Positions 46,605-55,219 of a stretch of DNA of 64,000 nt are shown here, piece after piece. The DNA is taken from NCBI RefSeq assembly GCF_016863395.1, contig NZ_BOOU01000017.1, forward strand, positions 1 to 64,000. The letters run 5' to 3'. The DNA comes from Sphaerisporangium rufum. Its GTDB lineage: Bacteria > Actinomycetota > Actinomycetes > Streptosporangiales > Streptosporangiaceae. How positions within the stretch are numbered: position 1 is the stretch's first letter; every line of letters begins with the position of its first letter. Made by a program: the position numbers and the translations under genes. The notes beneath the pieces were generated by a model. It saw only the letters and a program-made list of their open reading frames with translations, was not told the DNA's origin and made no database searches.

Positions 46605-47452
46605 CCGTCACCTCCGAAGCGGCGCTGCGCCGCAGCCGGACCCGCTCGGTCCTGCTCCAGCTCCTGGTGGCGGTACTCGCCGCGATCGTCGTGGTCCCGC
46701 TGCTGTTCGCGGCCATCGGCGGCTTCAAGAACACCAGCCAGCTGTCGTACAACGCCTTCGGCCTGCCCGACCCGTGGGTGCCGTCGAACTACATCGACAT
46801 CATCCTCTCCTTCTCGTTCTGGCGGCAGCTGGCCAACAGCGTCGTCATCGCGCTGGCGACCACGGTGATCGTCGTCGGGCTGGCCGCCATGGCCGCCTTC
46901 GTCTTCGCCCGCTTCGCCTTCCGCGGCCGGGAGGTGATCTTTACGCTGTTCGCCGTCGGGCTGATGTTCCCGTTCGCGGTGGCGATCCTGCCGCTGTTCG
47001 TGCTGCTGCGCAGCCTCGGGCTGCTGGACAACCCGCTCGGGGTGATCCTGCCCCAGGCCGCGTTCGGCCTGCCGGTGACGATCATCATCCTCCGGCAGTT
47101 CTTCCGGACCATTCCCCGGGAGATCGAGGAGGCGGCGACCATCGACGGCTGCGGCACCTTCGGCTTCTTCTGGCGCATCCTGCTGCCGATGGCCCGGCCG
47201 GCCCTGGCCACCGTCTCGGTGCTCGCCATCGTGGCCAGCTGGAACAATTTCTTCCTGCCGCTGGTCATCCTGAACGACCCCGGCTGGTGGACCATCCCGC
47301 TCGGCGTCCAGCAGTTCTACGGCGAGTACTCCTCCGACACCGGGCGCATCCTCGCCTACATCATGCTCGCGATGGTGCCCGCCCTGGCGTTCTACGGTGT
47401 CGCCGAGCGGCAGCTCATCGGCGGGCTCACCGCGGGGGCGTCCAAGGGATGA
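46601..47452 (+). CDS. Sugar ABC transporter permease 2 (MalG-like)
   Basis: A 283-residue membrane protein with six helices. The EAA loop is EEAATIDGCGTFGFFWRILLPM. Other MalG-type signatures are VVPLLFAAIGGFKNTSQL and NNFFLPLVILND. The ATG start at 46601 overlaps the stop of permease 1, so the two are made in equal amounts. It forms the membrane channel for the sugar captured by the lipoprotein. Confidence 0.93.
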   Translation: MTVTSEAALRRSRTRSVLLQLLVAVLAAIVVVPLLFAAIGGFKNTSQLSYNAFGLPDPWVPSNYIDIILSFSFWRQLANSVVIALATTVIVVGLAAMAAFVFARFAFRGREVIFTLFAVGLMFPFAVAILPLFVLLRSLGLLDNPLGVILPQAAFGLPVTIIILRQFFRTIPREIEEAATIDGCGTFGFFWRILLPMARPALATVSVLAIVASWNNFFLPLVILNDPGWWTIPLGVQQFYGEYSSDTGRILAYIMLAMVPALAFYGVAERQLIGGLTAGASKG

Positions 47453-47516
47453 CCCGCCGCCGCACCCCGGGCACCCGCCCCGCACTCCTGTCCAACGGCT
47501 TTCACGGCCGGCCGGG

Positions 47517-47543
47517 CCCCCGGTCCGGCCGGCTTCCCACCAA
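47517..47543 (+). terminator. Intra-operon hairpin before the GH5 gene
   Basis: GCCGGCCGGGCC-CCC-GGTCCGGCCGGC forms a 12-bp stem with one G-T pair and a 3-base loop, 10 nt before the GH5 start codon. It may reduce read-through or act on mRNA stability. Confidence 0.5.
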
Positions 47544-47552
47544 GGAGATTCG

Positions 47553-48926
47553 ATGACCCTTCGTGTGTCCGGATCCCGCCTCGTCGCGGCCGACGGCACC
47601 CATGTGCGTCTGCGCGGGGTGGGCCTCGGGGGCTGGATGAACATGGAGAACTTCATCACCGGCTATCCGGCCAACGAGTCGGCCATGCGCGACGCCGTGC
47701 GCCGGGTGCTGGGCGACGACCGGCAGGAGATGTTCTTCGACCGGTTGCTCACCTCCTTCTTCGGCCCCGCCGACGCCGAACTGCTCGCCGGGATGGGCGT
47801 CAACTGCGTGCGCATCCCGGTGAACTACCGGCACTTCGAGTCCGACGACCGGCCGATGGAGCTGATCGAGGACGGCTTCCGCCACCTGGACCGGGTGGTG
47901 CGTCTGCTCGGCGAGCACCGCATCTACAGCGTGATCGACCTGCACGCGCTGCCCGGCGCGCAGAACCAGCACTGGCACTCCGACAACCCCACCCACATCG
48001 CCTCGTTCTGGCGGCACCGCCACTTCCAGGACCGGGTGGTCCACCTGTGGGAGGCGATGGCCGACCGGTACAAGGACGACCCGTGGGTGGCCGGCTACAA
48101 CCCGATCAACGAGCCGGGCGACGTGGACGGCCGGGTCGTCGGCCCGTTCTACGACCGGCTGGTCAAGGCGCTGCGCGCGGTCGACCCCGGGCACGTGCTC
48201 TTCCTGGACGGCAACACCTACTCCACCGACTTCTCGATCTTCCGGGAGGTCTACGAGAACACGGTGTTCGTCTGCCACGACTACGCCCTGGCCGGCTTCG
48301 CGCACGGCGGCCCCTACCCCGGGTACACCCGCGGGGAATGGGTGGACCGCGGCCACCTGGAGCGGGCCTTCGAGAAGCGCACCGCCTTCCAGCGCGAGAC
48401 CGGCACCCCGCTGTGGGTCGGCGAGTTCGGCCCGGTGTACACCGGCGACCCGGCGGTGGACGACCAGCGCTACCAGATCCTGGCCGACCAGCTGGAGATC
48501 TACGACCAGCACGAGGCCGGCTGGTCGCTGTGGACCTACAAGGACGTCGGCCTGCAGGGCCTGGTGTACGCCGACCCCGATGGCCCGTACATGCGCCGCT
48601 TCGGCGACTTCATCGCCAAGAAGAAGCGGCTCGGCGCGGACCGCTGGGGCTCCACCATGGAGGAGACCCAGGAGGAGCTGGCGCCGCTGCACCGGCTCAT
48701 GGAGACCGAGGCCCCCGAGTGGGACCCCTACCCGTGGGGCGCCCGCTACCAGACCGACGACCTCATCCGGCACATCCTCATCGCCCAGGCACTGCTGCCC
48801 GAGTACGCCGCGGGGTTCGCCGGCCGGTCCGACGAGGAACTGCTCGCGCTGGCCGACTCCTTCGCCCTCGGCGCCTGCACCCGGCGCGACCGGCTGATCG
48901 AACTGCTGGCCGGCAACCTCACCTGA
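47553..48926 (+). CDS. Glycoside hydrolase family 5 enzyme, cytoplasmic
   Basis: A 457-residue retaining beta-glycosidase of clan A. Family features are LRGVGLGGWMNMENFITGYP, NCVRIPVNYRHF, VIDLHALPGAQNQHWH, acid/base Glu187 in YNPINEPG and nucleophile Glu291 in WVGEFGPVY. There is no signal peptide, so it works on imported oligosaccharides, unlike most GH5 endoglucanases. The ~110-residue C-terminal region after the barrel is helical and charged. ATG at 47553 follows AAGGAGA. It is cotranscribed with the importer and the xylanase. The linkage specificity (beta-glucoside, mannoside or xyloside) is uncertain. Confidence 0.88.
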   Translation: MTLRVSGSRLVAADGTHVRLRGVGLGGWMNMENFITGYPANESAMRDAVRRVLGDDRQEMFFDRLLTSFFGPADAELLAGMGVNCVRIPVNYRHFESDDRPMELIEDGFRHLDRVVRLLGEHRIYSVIDLHALPGAQNQHWHSDNPTHIASFWRHRHFQDRVVHLWEAMADRYKDDPWVAGYNPINEPGDVDGRVVGPFYDRLVKALRAVDPGHVLFLDGNTYSTDFSIFREVYENTVFVCHDYALAGFAHGGPYPGYTRGEWVDRGHLERAFEKRTAFQRETGTPLWVGEFGPVYTGDPAVDDQRYQILADQLEIYDQHEAGWSLWTYKDVGLQGLVYADPDGPYMRRFGDFIAKKKRLGADRWGSTMEETQEELAPLHRLMETEAPEWDPYPWGARYQTDDLIRHILIAQALLPEYAAGFAGRSDEELLALADSFALGACTRRDRLIELLAGNLT

Positions 48927-48993
48927 CCGGCCGCGCAGCGCCGGAGCCGCCGGCGGGCCGCGCCGTCCCCGACCTGACCTCGAGGAGACCACC

Positions 48994-51990
48994 ATGCGGT
49001 TCGCCCGACTGCGGGCGGCGGCCGCGCTGCTCTGCCTGGCGCTGCCCGCCGTCCACCTCCCCGCCGCCGCCGCCGCCCGCGCGGCGGCGGTGACGGTGGC
49101 CGAGTACGACTTCGAGGACGGCGCCGGGCAGGGCTGGCAGCCGCGCGGATCCGGGGTGGCGGTCACCGCGACCACCGACGCCGCGCACGGTGGCACCGGC
49201 GCGCTGCGCGTCGCCGGCCGCACCGAGACCTGGCACGGCGCCGCCGTCCGCCCGCCGCTGGAAAAGGGCGTCACCTACCAGATCACCGCGTACGCGCGGC
49301 TCGCTCCCGGCACGCCGGCCGGCACGATCGCCCTCACCGTCGAGCGCACCCCGGCCGGCGGCGACACCACCTGGGAGCGGGTCGGCGCCGGCACCGCCAC
49401 CGACGACGGCTGGGTGGAGATCTCCGGTGGCTACACCTACACCGCCGACTCCGAGCTGCTGCTGTACGCCGAAAGCTCCGACGCGACCGCCGGGTACTAC
49501 CTGGACGACGTCACCATCACCGCCGACACCGACCCCGGCACCACCGGCCTGTCCACCGACTTCGAGAGCGGCACCGCCCAGGGCTGGTCGCCGCGCGCCT
49601 CGGCCACCCTCACCGTCGACACCGCCCAGGCGCACGGCGGGTCGGCGAGCCTGCTGGCCACCGGCCGGGCGGCGTCCTGGGACGGCCCCGCGCTCAGCCT
49701 GCTCGGCAAGATGACCAAGGGGTCGAAGTACACGCTGTCGGTCTGGGTGCGGCTCGGCCCGGACGTCACCGCGGGCGAGCTCGGCCTGTCGGTGGAGCGC
49801 CGCAGCGGCGGCACGCCGAGCTACGACCGGGTGGTCGCCCCCACCGCCGTCCCCGCCGGGCAGTGGACACGGCTGTCGGGTTCCTACACCCTCGCCCACG
49901 ACGCCGACTTCCTCAGCGTCTACCTGGAGTCCGCGAGCGGCGACTTCCCGTTCGCCATCGACGACTTCGTCCTCGCCTACCTGCCGGCCAAACCCATCCA
50001 GACCGACATCCCGCCGCTCAAGGACACCGTGCCGTTCACCCTGGGCGCCGCCGTCGAGCGCGCGCAGACCCTCGGCGAGCACGCACGGCTGCTCACCCGG
50101 CACTACGGGAGCATCACCACCGGCAACTCCCTCAAGTGGGACGCCACCGAACCCCGGGAAGGCGAGTTCACCTTCACCGAGGCCGACCATCTGGTCGGCT
50201 ACGCCACCGAGCACGGACTCAAGGTCCGCGGCCACACGCTGGCCTGGCACAGCCAGACCCCGGACTGGGTGTTCAAGGACGGCGACCGCGACCTGAGCGC
50301 GTCCGCCGCCGACAAGGCGCTGCTGCTGCGCCGGCTGGAGGACCACGTCCGCACCCTGGTCACCCGCTACCGCGGGAAGATCGACAGCTGGGACGTGGTC
50401 AACGAGGTCGTCGACGAGAACCGGCCGGACGGCATGCGGCGCAGTCCGTGGTTCCTCATCACCGGCCACGACTTCATCCGCACCGCCTTCCGCGCCGCCC
50501 GGGCCGCCGACCCCGGAGCCACCCTGGTGCTCAACGACTACAACACCGAGTTCCCGCGCAAGCGCAAGGCCGTGTACGACCTGGTGAAGAAGCTGCGCGC
50601 CGAAGGCGTGCCGGTGGACGCGGTCGGCCACCAGCTGCACGTGAACATCGAGCAGCCGCCCGCCGCGGAGATCGAGAAGACCATCGAGACCTTCGCCCGG
50701 CTCGGGGTGCGCCAGCAGGTCACCGAGCTGGACGTCAGCGTCTACCCCGACTTCGTGTCCTCCTATGACACCGTGCCGGCCGAGGTGCTGCTGCGGCAGG
50801 GGTACCGGTACAAGGAGATCTTCGACGTGTTCCGCCGGCAGGCCGCCGGCCTGTCGTCGGTCACCCTGTGGGGGCTGGCCGACGACGACACCTGGCTGTC
50901 GTCCTTCCCGATCACCCGGCTCAACCCGCCGCTGCCGTTCGACGACGAGCTGCAGGCCAAACCCGCGTACTGGGGGATCGCCGACCCGGCGAGGCTGGCC
51001 CCGCTGACCCGCCGGCTGGACGCGCCGCGCGGCGAGGTACGGATCGACGCGGCCCGCGAGCGGCAGTGGGACCTGCTGCCCGACACGCCGATCGCCCGGG
51101 TGGACGACCTGGCCGCCGGCTTCCAGGCCCGCTGGACGCCCGGCGGGATCGCCGTGCTCGCCGAGGTCCAAGACCCCACCGCGCGGCCCGCCGACACCCT
51201 CACCCTGCGGCTGGCCGGCACCGCGCGCACCGCCGGCCGCACCGGGCACGCCGGCTGGTACCGCACCCGCCCGCTGCCCGGCGGATACCGCGTCGAGGCG
51301 CTGCTGCCCGCCGCCGCCGCGCTCGGCGACCGGGTACCGCTGGAGCTGTCCGCCCGGGACACGACGCGCGGTAGCACCGTCACCTGGACCGGCGAGCTGA
51401 CCCTGACCGCGCCGGTGAAGCTCGCCACCGCCGTCCGCGGCACCCCGGTGGTCGACGGGACCGCGGAGGCCGCCTGGGCGCGGGCCCCGCGAATCCGCAC
51501 CGCCACCTGGATCCAGGGCACCGCCGGCGCCACCGCCACCGTGCGGGCCATGTGGGACGCCGGCCACCTGTACGTGCTGGCCGAGGTGGCCGACCCCGAG
51601 CTCAGCGAGCAGTCGCCGGACGCCTGGCAGCAGGACTCGGTGGAGATCTTCGTCGACCCGGGGAACGGCAAGACCAGCGGCTACGAGGACGACGACGGCC
51701 AGTACCGGGTCTCCTTCTCCGGCCGGCAGACCGTCGGCGGCCCGTTCGACGCCGCCGGGGTGAAGGACAACCTGGCGAGCGCGGTGAGCCTCGTGCCCGG
51801 CGGCTACCAGGTGGAGGCGGCCATCGCGCTGCCGACGATCACTCCGGAGCCGGGCCGGCTGCTCGGCTTCGACGTGCAGGTCAACGACGCGACCGGCGCC
51901 GCCCGCACCACCGCGGTGACCTGGCACGACCCCACCGGCCGCTCGTACGTGAGCACCGCCGGGTGGGGCGTGCTGGAATTGGCCCGATAG
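48994..51990 (+). CDS. Secreted multi-module GH10 endo-xylanase (CBM22-CBM22-GH10-CBM9-like-CBM9)
   Basis: A 998-residue extracellular enzyme. The signal peptide is ~32 residues. Two CBM22-like modules follow (~38-178 and ~186-330, each with a D-F-E-x-G-x-x-x-G-W opening). The GH10 barrel (~340-655) has acid/base Glu471 in SWDVVNEVVDE and nucleophile Glu578 in VTELDVSV. A degenerate CBM9-like segment (~690-810) and a complete CBM9 (~815-998, QQDSVEIFVDPGN) complete it. It cleaves internal beta-1,4 bonds of xylan. Two CBM22 plus CBM9 is the architecture of large, often thermostable xylanases. ATG at 48994 follows GAGGAGACC. The 3' end is partly duplicated downstream. Confidence 0.93.
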   Translation: MRFARLRAAAALLCLALPAVHLPAAAAARAAAVTVAEYDFEDGAGQGWQPRGSGVAVTATTDAAHGGTGALRVAGRTETWHGAAVRPPLEKGVTYQITAYARLAPGTPAGTIALTVERTPAGGDTTWERVGAGTATDDGWVEISGGYTYTADSELLLYAESSDATAGYYLDDVTITADTDPGTTGLSTDFESGTAQGWSPRASATLTVDTAQAHGGSASLLATGRAASWDGPALSLLGKMTKGSKYTLSVWVRLGPDVTAGELGLSVERRSGGTPSYDRVVAPTAVPAGQWTRLSGSYTLAHDADFLSVYLESASGDFPFAIDDFVLAYLPAKPIQTDIPPLKDTVPFTLGAAVERAQTLGEHARLLTRHYGSITTGNSLKWDATEPREGEFTFTEADHLVGYATEHGLKVRGHTLAWHSQTPDWVFKDGDRDLSASAADKALLLRRLEDHVRTLVTRYRGKIDSWDVVNEVVDENRPDGMRRSPWFLITGHDFIRTAFRAARAADPGATLVLNDYNTEFPRKRKAVYDLVKKLRAEGVPVDAVGHQLHVNIEQPPAAEIEKTIETFARLGVRQQVTELDVSVYPDFVSSYDTVPAEVLLRQGYRYKEIFDVFRRQAAGLSSVTLWGLADDDTWLSSFPITRLNPPLPFDDELQAKPAYWGIADPARLAPLTRRLDAPRGEVRIDAARERQWDLLPDTPIARVDDLAAGFQARWTPGGIAVLAEVQDPTARPADTLTLRLAGTARTAGRTGHAGWYRTRPLPGGYRVEALLPAAAALGDRVPLELSARDTTRGSTVTWTGELTLTAPVKLATAVRGTPVVDGTAEAAWARAPRIRTATWIQGTAGATATVRAMWDAGHLYVLAEVADPELSEQSPDAWQQDSVEIFVDPGNGKTSGYEDDDGQYRVSFSGRQTVGGPFDAAGVKDNLASAVSLVPGGYQVEAAIALPTITPEPGRLLGFDVQVNDATGAARTTAVTWHDPTGRSYVSTAGWGVLELAR

Positions 51991-52100
51991 CATCGGCCAC
52001 CGCGACCGGCGAAAGGCGCCTCCGTTCGTCCATGAGCACCGCCGGACGGGGTGTGCTGGAACCGGCGCGATGACATCGGCGATCGTCACCGACGAAAGGC
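51949..52100 (+). repeat. 83-bp-period imperfect tandem duplication of the xylanase 3' end
   Basis: 51949-52017 (last codons of the xylanase, its stop and the following bases) and 52032-52100 align without gaps at an offset of 83 bases, with about 55 of 69 positions identical. The first copy encodes V-S-T-A-G-W-G-V-L-E-L-A-R-stop. The second encodes M-S-T-A-G-R-G-V-L-E-P-A-R-stop (52032-52073), too short to be a gene. Both copies end in GAAAGGC, which in the second copy serves as ribosome-binding site for the GH43 gene. It looks like a duplication or a remnant of a second, similar carbohydrate-binding module gene. Confidence 0.85.
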
Positions 52101-52103
52101 ATC

Positions 52104-53639
52104 ATGCGCTTCCGTAACCCGATCCTGCCTGGGTTCCACCCCGACCCGTCGATCTGCCGGGTCGGCGACGACTACTACCTGGTCACCTCGACGTTCGAGT
52201 GGTTCCCCGGCGTGCCGATCTTCCACAGCCGCGATCTGGTGCACTGGCGGCCGATCGGGCACGTGCTGGACCGGCCAGGCCAGCTGAACCTGGACGGCAT
52301 CCGGCCGAGCGGCGGCATCTACGCGCCCACCCTGCGCCACCACGACGGCGTCTTCTACCTGATCACCACGCTGGTGAACGGCCCGGCCCAGGACGGCAAC
52401 TTCATCGTCACCGCCACCGACCCGGCCGGGCCGTGGAGCGACCCGCACTGGCTGCCGGAGACCGACGGGTTCGACCCCTCGCTGCTGTTCGACGCCGGCG
52501 GCCGGGCCTGGCTGCACGGCGCCCGCTCGGCCCGCCCGTCCCGCTACGACGGGCACCTGGAGGTGTGGCTGCGGGAGCTGGACCTCGCCACCATGCAGCC
52601 CACCGGCCCGGAACACGCCCTGTGGGAAGGCGCGCTGCGCGACAACGTCTGGACCGAAGGCCCGCACCTGTACCAGGTGGACGGGAAGTTCTACCTGCTG
52701 GTCTCCGAGGGCGGCACCGGGCACGACCACGCGCTCAGCGTCGCCCGCGCCGACACCGTCACCGGCCCGTACACCGGCAACCCGCGCAACCCCGTCCTCA
52801 CCCACCGCAACCTCGGCCTGGACCACCCGATCGTCGGCACCGGGCACGGCGACCTGGTGCAGACCCCCGGCGGCGACTGGTGGATGGTGCTGCTCGCCAT
52901 GCGCCCGTACGGCGGCTACCACTACAACCTGGGCCGGGAGACCTTCCTGACCCCGGTGCGCTGGGAGGACGGCTGGCCGGTGCCCGCCCAGGTGGAGTCC
53001 TCCATGCCCGCCCCGGCGCCGGCGCCGCACCCGTGGCCGCCCGTCCCGGCCTGCGACCAGTTCGACGCGCCCGAGCTGGACCCGGCGTGGAACCACCTGC
53101 GCACGCCGCGCGAGCGGTACTGGGACCTGGCCGCCCGGCCCGGCCACCTGCGACTGCGCTGCCGGCCGGAGTCCCTCACCGAGCGGGCCAACCCCAGCAT
53201 GGTGGCCCGGCGGCAGCAGCACCGGAACTTCGCCGCCTACACCGTCATGGAGTTCGCGCCGCGCGGCGGCGAGCGCGCCGGGCTGGCCCTGGTACAGAAC
53301 GACGACTTCCACATCCTGCTGGTTCGCACCGCCGGCCGGCTGGCCGTGGTCCGCCGCGAGGCCGGCCGGGACCGCGTCCTGGCCCGCGCCGAGGTGCCGG
53401 CCGGCGGCCGGCTGTGGCTCGGCGTCGCCGCCCGCGGGCAGGACTACCAGATGTCGTACGCCACCGAGCCGGGGGAGTGGCGCCCGCTCGGCGACCCGGT
53501 GGACGGCCGCGTCCTCAGCACCCCGGTGGCGGGCGGCTTCATCGGCGCCTACATCGGCCTGTACGCCTCGTCCGAAGGCGGCCCGGCCGGCAACACCGCC
53601 GACTTCGACTGGTTCGAATACCAACCCCTTCCCGACTGA
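52104..53639 (+). CDS. Glycoside hydrolase family 43 beta-xylosidase (possibly arabinofuranosidase)
   Basis: A 511-residue inverting exo-enzyme. The five-bladed propeller (~1-315) has all catalytic acids: general base Asp14 in GFHPDPSIC, pKa-modulating Asp124 in DGFDPSLLFD, general acid Glu185 in WTEGPHLY. The C-terminal beta-sandwich (~330-511) is that of the xylosidase (GH43_11-type) subfamily. There is no signal peptide, so it trims imported xylo-oligosaccharides to xylose inside the cell. ATG at 52104 follows GAAAGGC, which is part of the duplicated segment. It is the last sugar gene of the operon. Confidence 0.92.
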   Translation: MRFRNPILPGFHPDPSICRVGDDYYLVTSTFEWFPGVPIFHSRDLVHWRPIGHVLDRPGQLNLDGIRPSGGIYAPTLRHHDGVFYLITTLVNGPAQDGNFIVTATDPAGPWSDPHWLPETDGFDPSLLFDAGGRAWLHGARSARPSRYDGHLEVWLRELDLATMQPTGPEHALWEGALRDNVWTEGPHLYQVDGKFYLLVSEGGTGHDHALSVARADTVTGPYTGNPRNPVLTHRNLGLDHPIVGTGHGDLVQTPGGDWWMVLLAMRPYGGYHYNLGRETFLTPVRWEDGWPVPAQVESSMPAPAPAPHPWPPVPACDQFDAPELDPAWNHLRTPRERYWDLAARPGHLRLRCRPESLTERANPSMVARRQQHRNFAAYTVMEFAPRGGERAGLALVQNDDFHILLVRTAGRLAVVRREAGRDRVLARAEVPAGGRLWLGVAARGQDYQMSYATEPGEWRPLGDPVDGRVLSTPVAGGFIGAYIGLYASSEGGPAGNTADFDWFEYQPLPD

Positions 53640-53734
53640 CCGCCTCCGGCCCACGGCCCGTGCGGAAGAAACCGGGGTCCAGTGCTGTTGAGCGCGCCGG
53701 AAGGTTGTGCGGAACTCGGGAGGAGGCGATGGGG

Positions 53735-54085
53735 ATGTACGGGGAGTACCGGCGCGGGGTGATGTTCTTCGAGGCCAGGGACTATCCGGAGGCGGCGCGG
53801 ATCCTCGCCCCCGTGGTGGCCGCCGAGCCGGGCAACCGGGCGGCCGTCGAGCTGCTTGGCCGGGCGTACTTCCACAGCGCCCAGCTCGGCCGGGCCGAGG
53901 AGACCTTCCGGCGGCTGGTCGAGCTGGACCCGGCCAACGGCTGGGCCTACGAGGCGCTGGCCCGCACCCTGGAGCGCCGCAGCCGGGCCGGCGAGGCCGA
54001 GCGGTACCGGCGGATCGCCCAGGCGATGGGCGCCGAGCAGGTCACCCAGGTCGACCTGTCCGTGCACGCCGCCGACCTGGCCTGA
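53735..54085 (+). CDS. Small tetratricopeptide-repeat protein
   Basis: A 116-residue all-helical protein with about three TPR units: FFEARDYPEAARILAPVVAAEPGN, LLGRAYFHSAQLGRAEETFRRLVELDPAN and ALARTLERRSRAGEAERYRRIAQ. TPR stacks bind peptides or partner proteins. ATG at 53735 is 8 nt from AGGAGG; an ATG two codons earlier (53729) is too close to that site. It is on the same strand as the xylan operon, 95 nt behind, but unrelated in kind and probably separately expressed. Confidence 0.8.
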   Translation: MYGEYRRGVMFFEARDYPEAARILAPVVAAEPGNRAAVELLGRAYFHSAQLGRAEETFRRLVELDPANGWAYEALARTLERRSRAGEAERYRRIAQAMGAEQVTQVDLSVHAADLA

Positions 54086-54209
54086 CCGGACCGGCCGGCC
54101 GCCGGACCTGCGACGGGCCGTTCGTCCTGACGCGACGGTCCCCGGGTACGGCGGCCCACCGGGGACGGAGGGTCGGCGCCGGGACGAGCGCGGCTGACGC
54201 CGTCCCCGG

Positions 54210-54491
54210 TCAGTGCGGCGCGGTGACCGGCAGGCGTGGCCAGACCCGCCGATCGGTTCGCGGTGGGGTGGCCGTCCGGTCTCCGGCCGGTGCTGCCCGT
54301 CGCAAGCGCTCGGCCAGTTCATCCGGGTCCGCCGCCTCGATCAGACCCGGAGGCCCGCCGTGGCCGGCGGGCGGCATCGCCCACCATCGCCCGGTGGCGG
54401 CGCCGTACCAGCACCGCCAGCCGTGGAGCCTGCCGGCCAGCGCCGCCACGACCCGCCGCCGGGCGAAGTCGGCGTCGGCGTCCGATCTCAT
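54210..54491 (-). CDS. Small actinobacterial protein paired with the anti-sigma-like ATPase
   Basis: A 93-residue protein with a FARRRVVAALAGRLHGWRCWYGAATGRWWAMPP segment, rich in Trp and Arg, followed by LIEAADPDELAERLRRA. From memory, short proteins of this W-x-C-W-Y-G-x-A-T-x-x-W-W-A pattern recur next to ATPase genes of this kind in actinomycetes; no function is known to me. Its ATG overlaps the ATPase stop (ATGA), so the two are coupled. Confidence 0.7.
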   Translation of the reverse strand: MRSDADADFARRRVVAALAGRLHGWRCWYGAATGRWWAMPPAGHGGPPGLIEAADPDELAERLRRAAPAGDRTATPPRTDRRVWPRLPVTAPH

Positions 54492-55033
54492 TCGTGATCG
54501 GGGGTGAGTTCGGCCCAGGTGGTGGTCTCCCGTCGGCCGGCGGTGAACCCCCAGCAGGCCGCCACCGCGGTCACCAGTCGCAGGCCGCGGCCGCCGACGT
54601 CCAGCTCATCCAGGCTGCCGGCCGGCTCGGGTACCGCCGGCCATCCGGCCGGTCGTACCGAGGGGACGCCGTCCGCGCCGTCGTCCCGTACCTCGACGCG
54701 CACCCGGGTGCCCACGTGCAGCAGGTAGAGGGTGATCGTGCCGCCCGGCCGGCCGGAGCCGGAGTGCTCGACGCTGTTGGTGACCAGCTCGGAGACCACC
54801 AGTAGCACCGGCTCCAGCAGCGGATTCCCGTCGAGCAGCCGGCGGGCGAACGCCCTGGCCGCCCCGACCTCCTCCACCCGACCGGCGAGCGTGAGGCACC
54901 CGGCCACGGTCCACGCTTTCTCGCTTGCAGTCTCCCCGATCAGCCCGTGGACATGTGCTACCTGCCGATCAAGCACCTGCAGCACTTGTCCTCCGACTGC
55001 CAGCAACGCTGATCGCCCACCGTCAGTCCTCAC
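54488..55033 (-). CDS. Anti-sigma-factor-like ATP-binding protein (whiJ/abaA-locus type)
   Basis: A GHKL ATPase domain of ~130 residues at the C-terminal end: N box VSELVTNSVEHSG, G1 VRDDGADG, G2 GGRGLRLVTAVAACWG. Such proteins accompany XRE-type regulators and DUF397 genes in actinomycete developmental loci. The start is uncertain. GTG at 55033 (behind GGGAGG) is my choice; the frame opens back to GTG at 55108 without a good signal. It diverges from the helix-turn-helix regulator across a ~190-base AT-richer promoter region. Confidence 0.75.
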   Translation of the reverse strand: MRTDGGRSALLAVGGQVLQVLDRQVAHVHGLIGETASEKAWTVAGCLTLAGRVEEVGAARAFARRLLDGNPLLEPVLLVVSELVTNSVEHSGSGRPGGTITLYLLHVGTRVRVEVRDDGADGVPSVRPAGWPAVPEPAGSLDELDVGGRGLRLVTAVAACWGFTAGRRETTTWAELTPDHE

Positions 55034-55219
55034 AAACCCTCCCAGGCCCACTCGTTGTGGTCGCTTCTTCGACGGGACGCCCCAGTTGTGTCGTAACCAA
55101 ATGATCACATTCAGTCACGGACTCAATTTGCACCTGCAGTGGGCGAATGTGCAACCGGTTCCCCGAAACTCTTCACATTGGGTAGTGTCTTGAGTGCTCA
55201 GAGGTAGGAGGAGTGGTGA

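Noticed and set aside
42998-53639. Missing ATPase of the sugar importer hidden in the locus
   Set aside because: No Walker A/B protein is encoded near the permeases; actinomycete sugar importers commonly share a distant MsiK-type ATPase.
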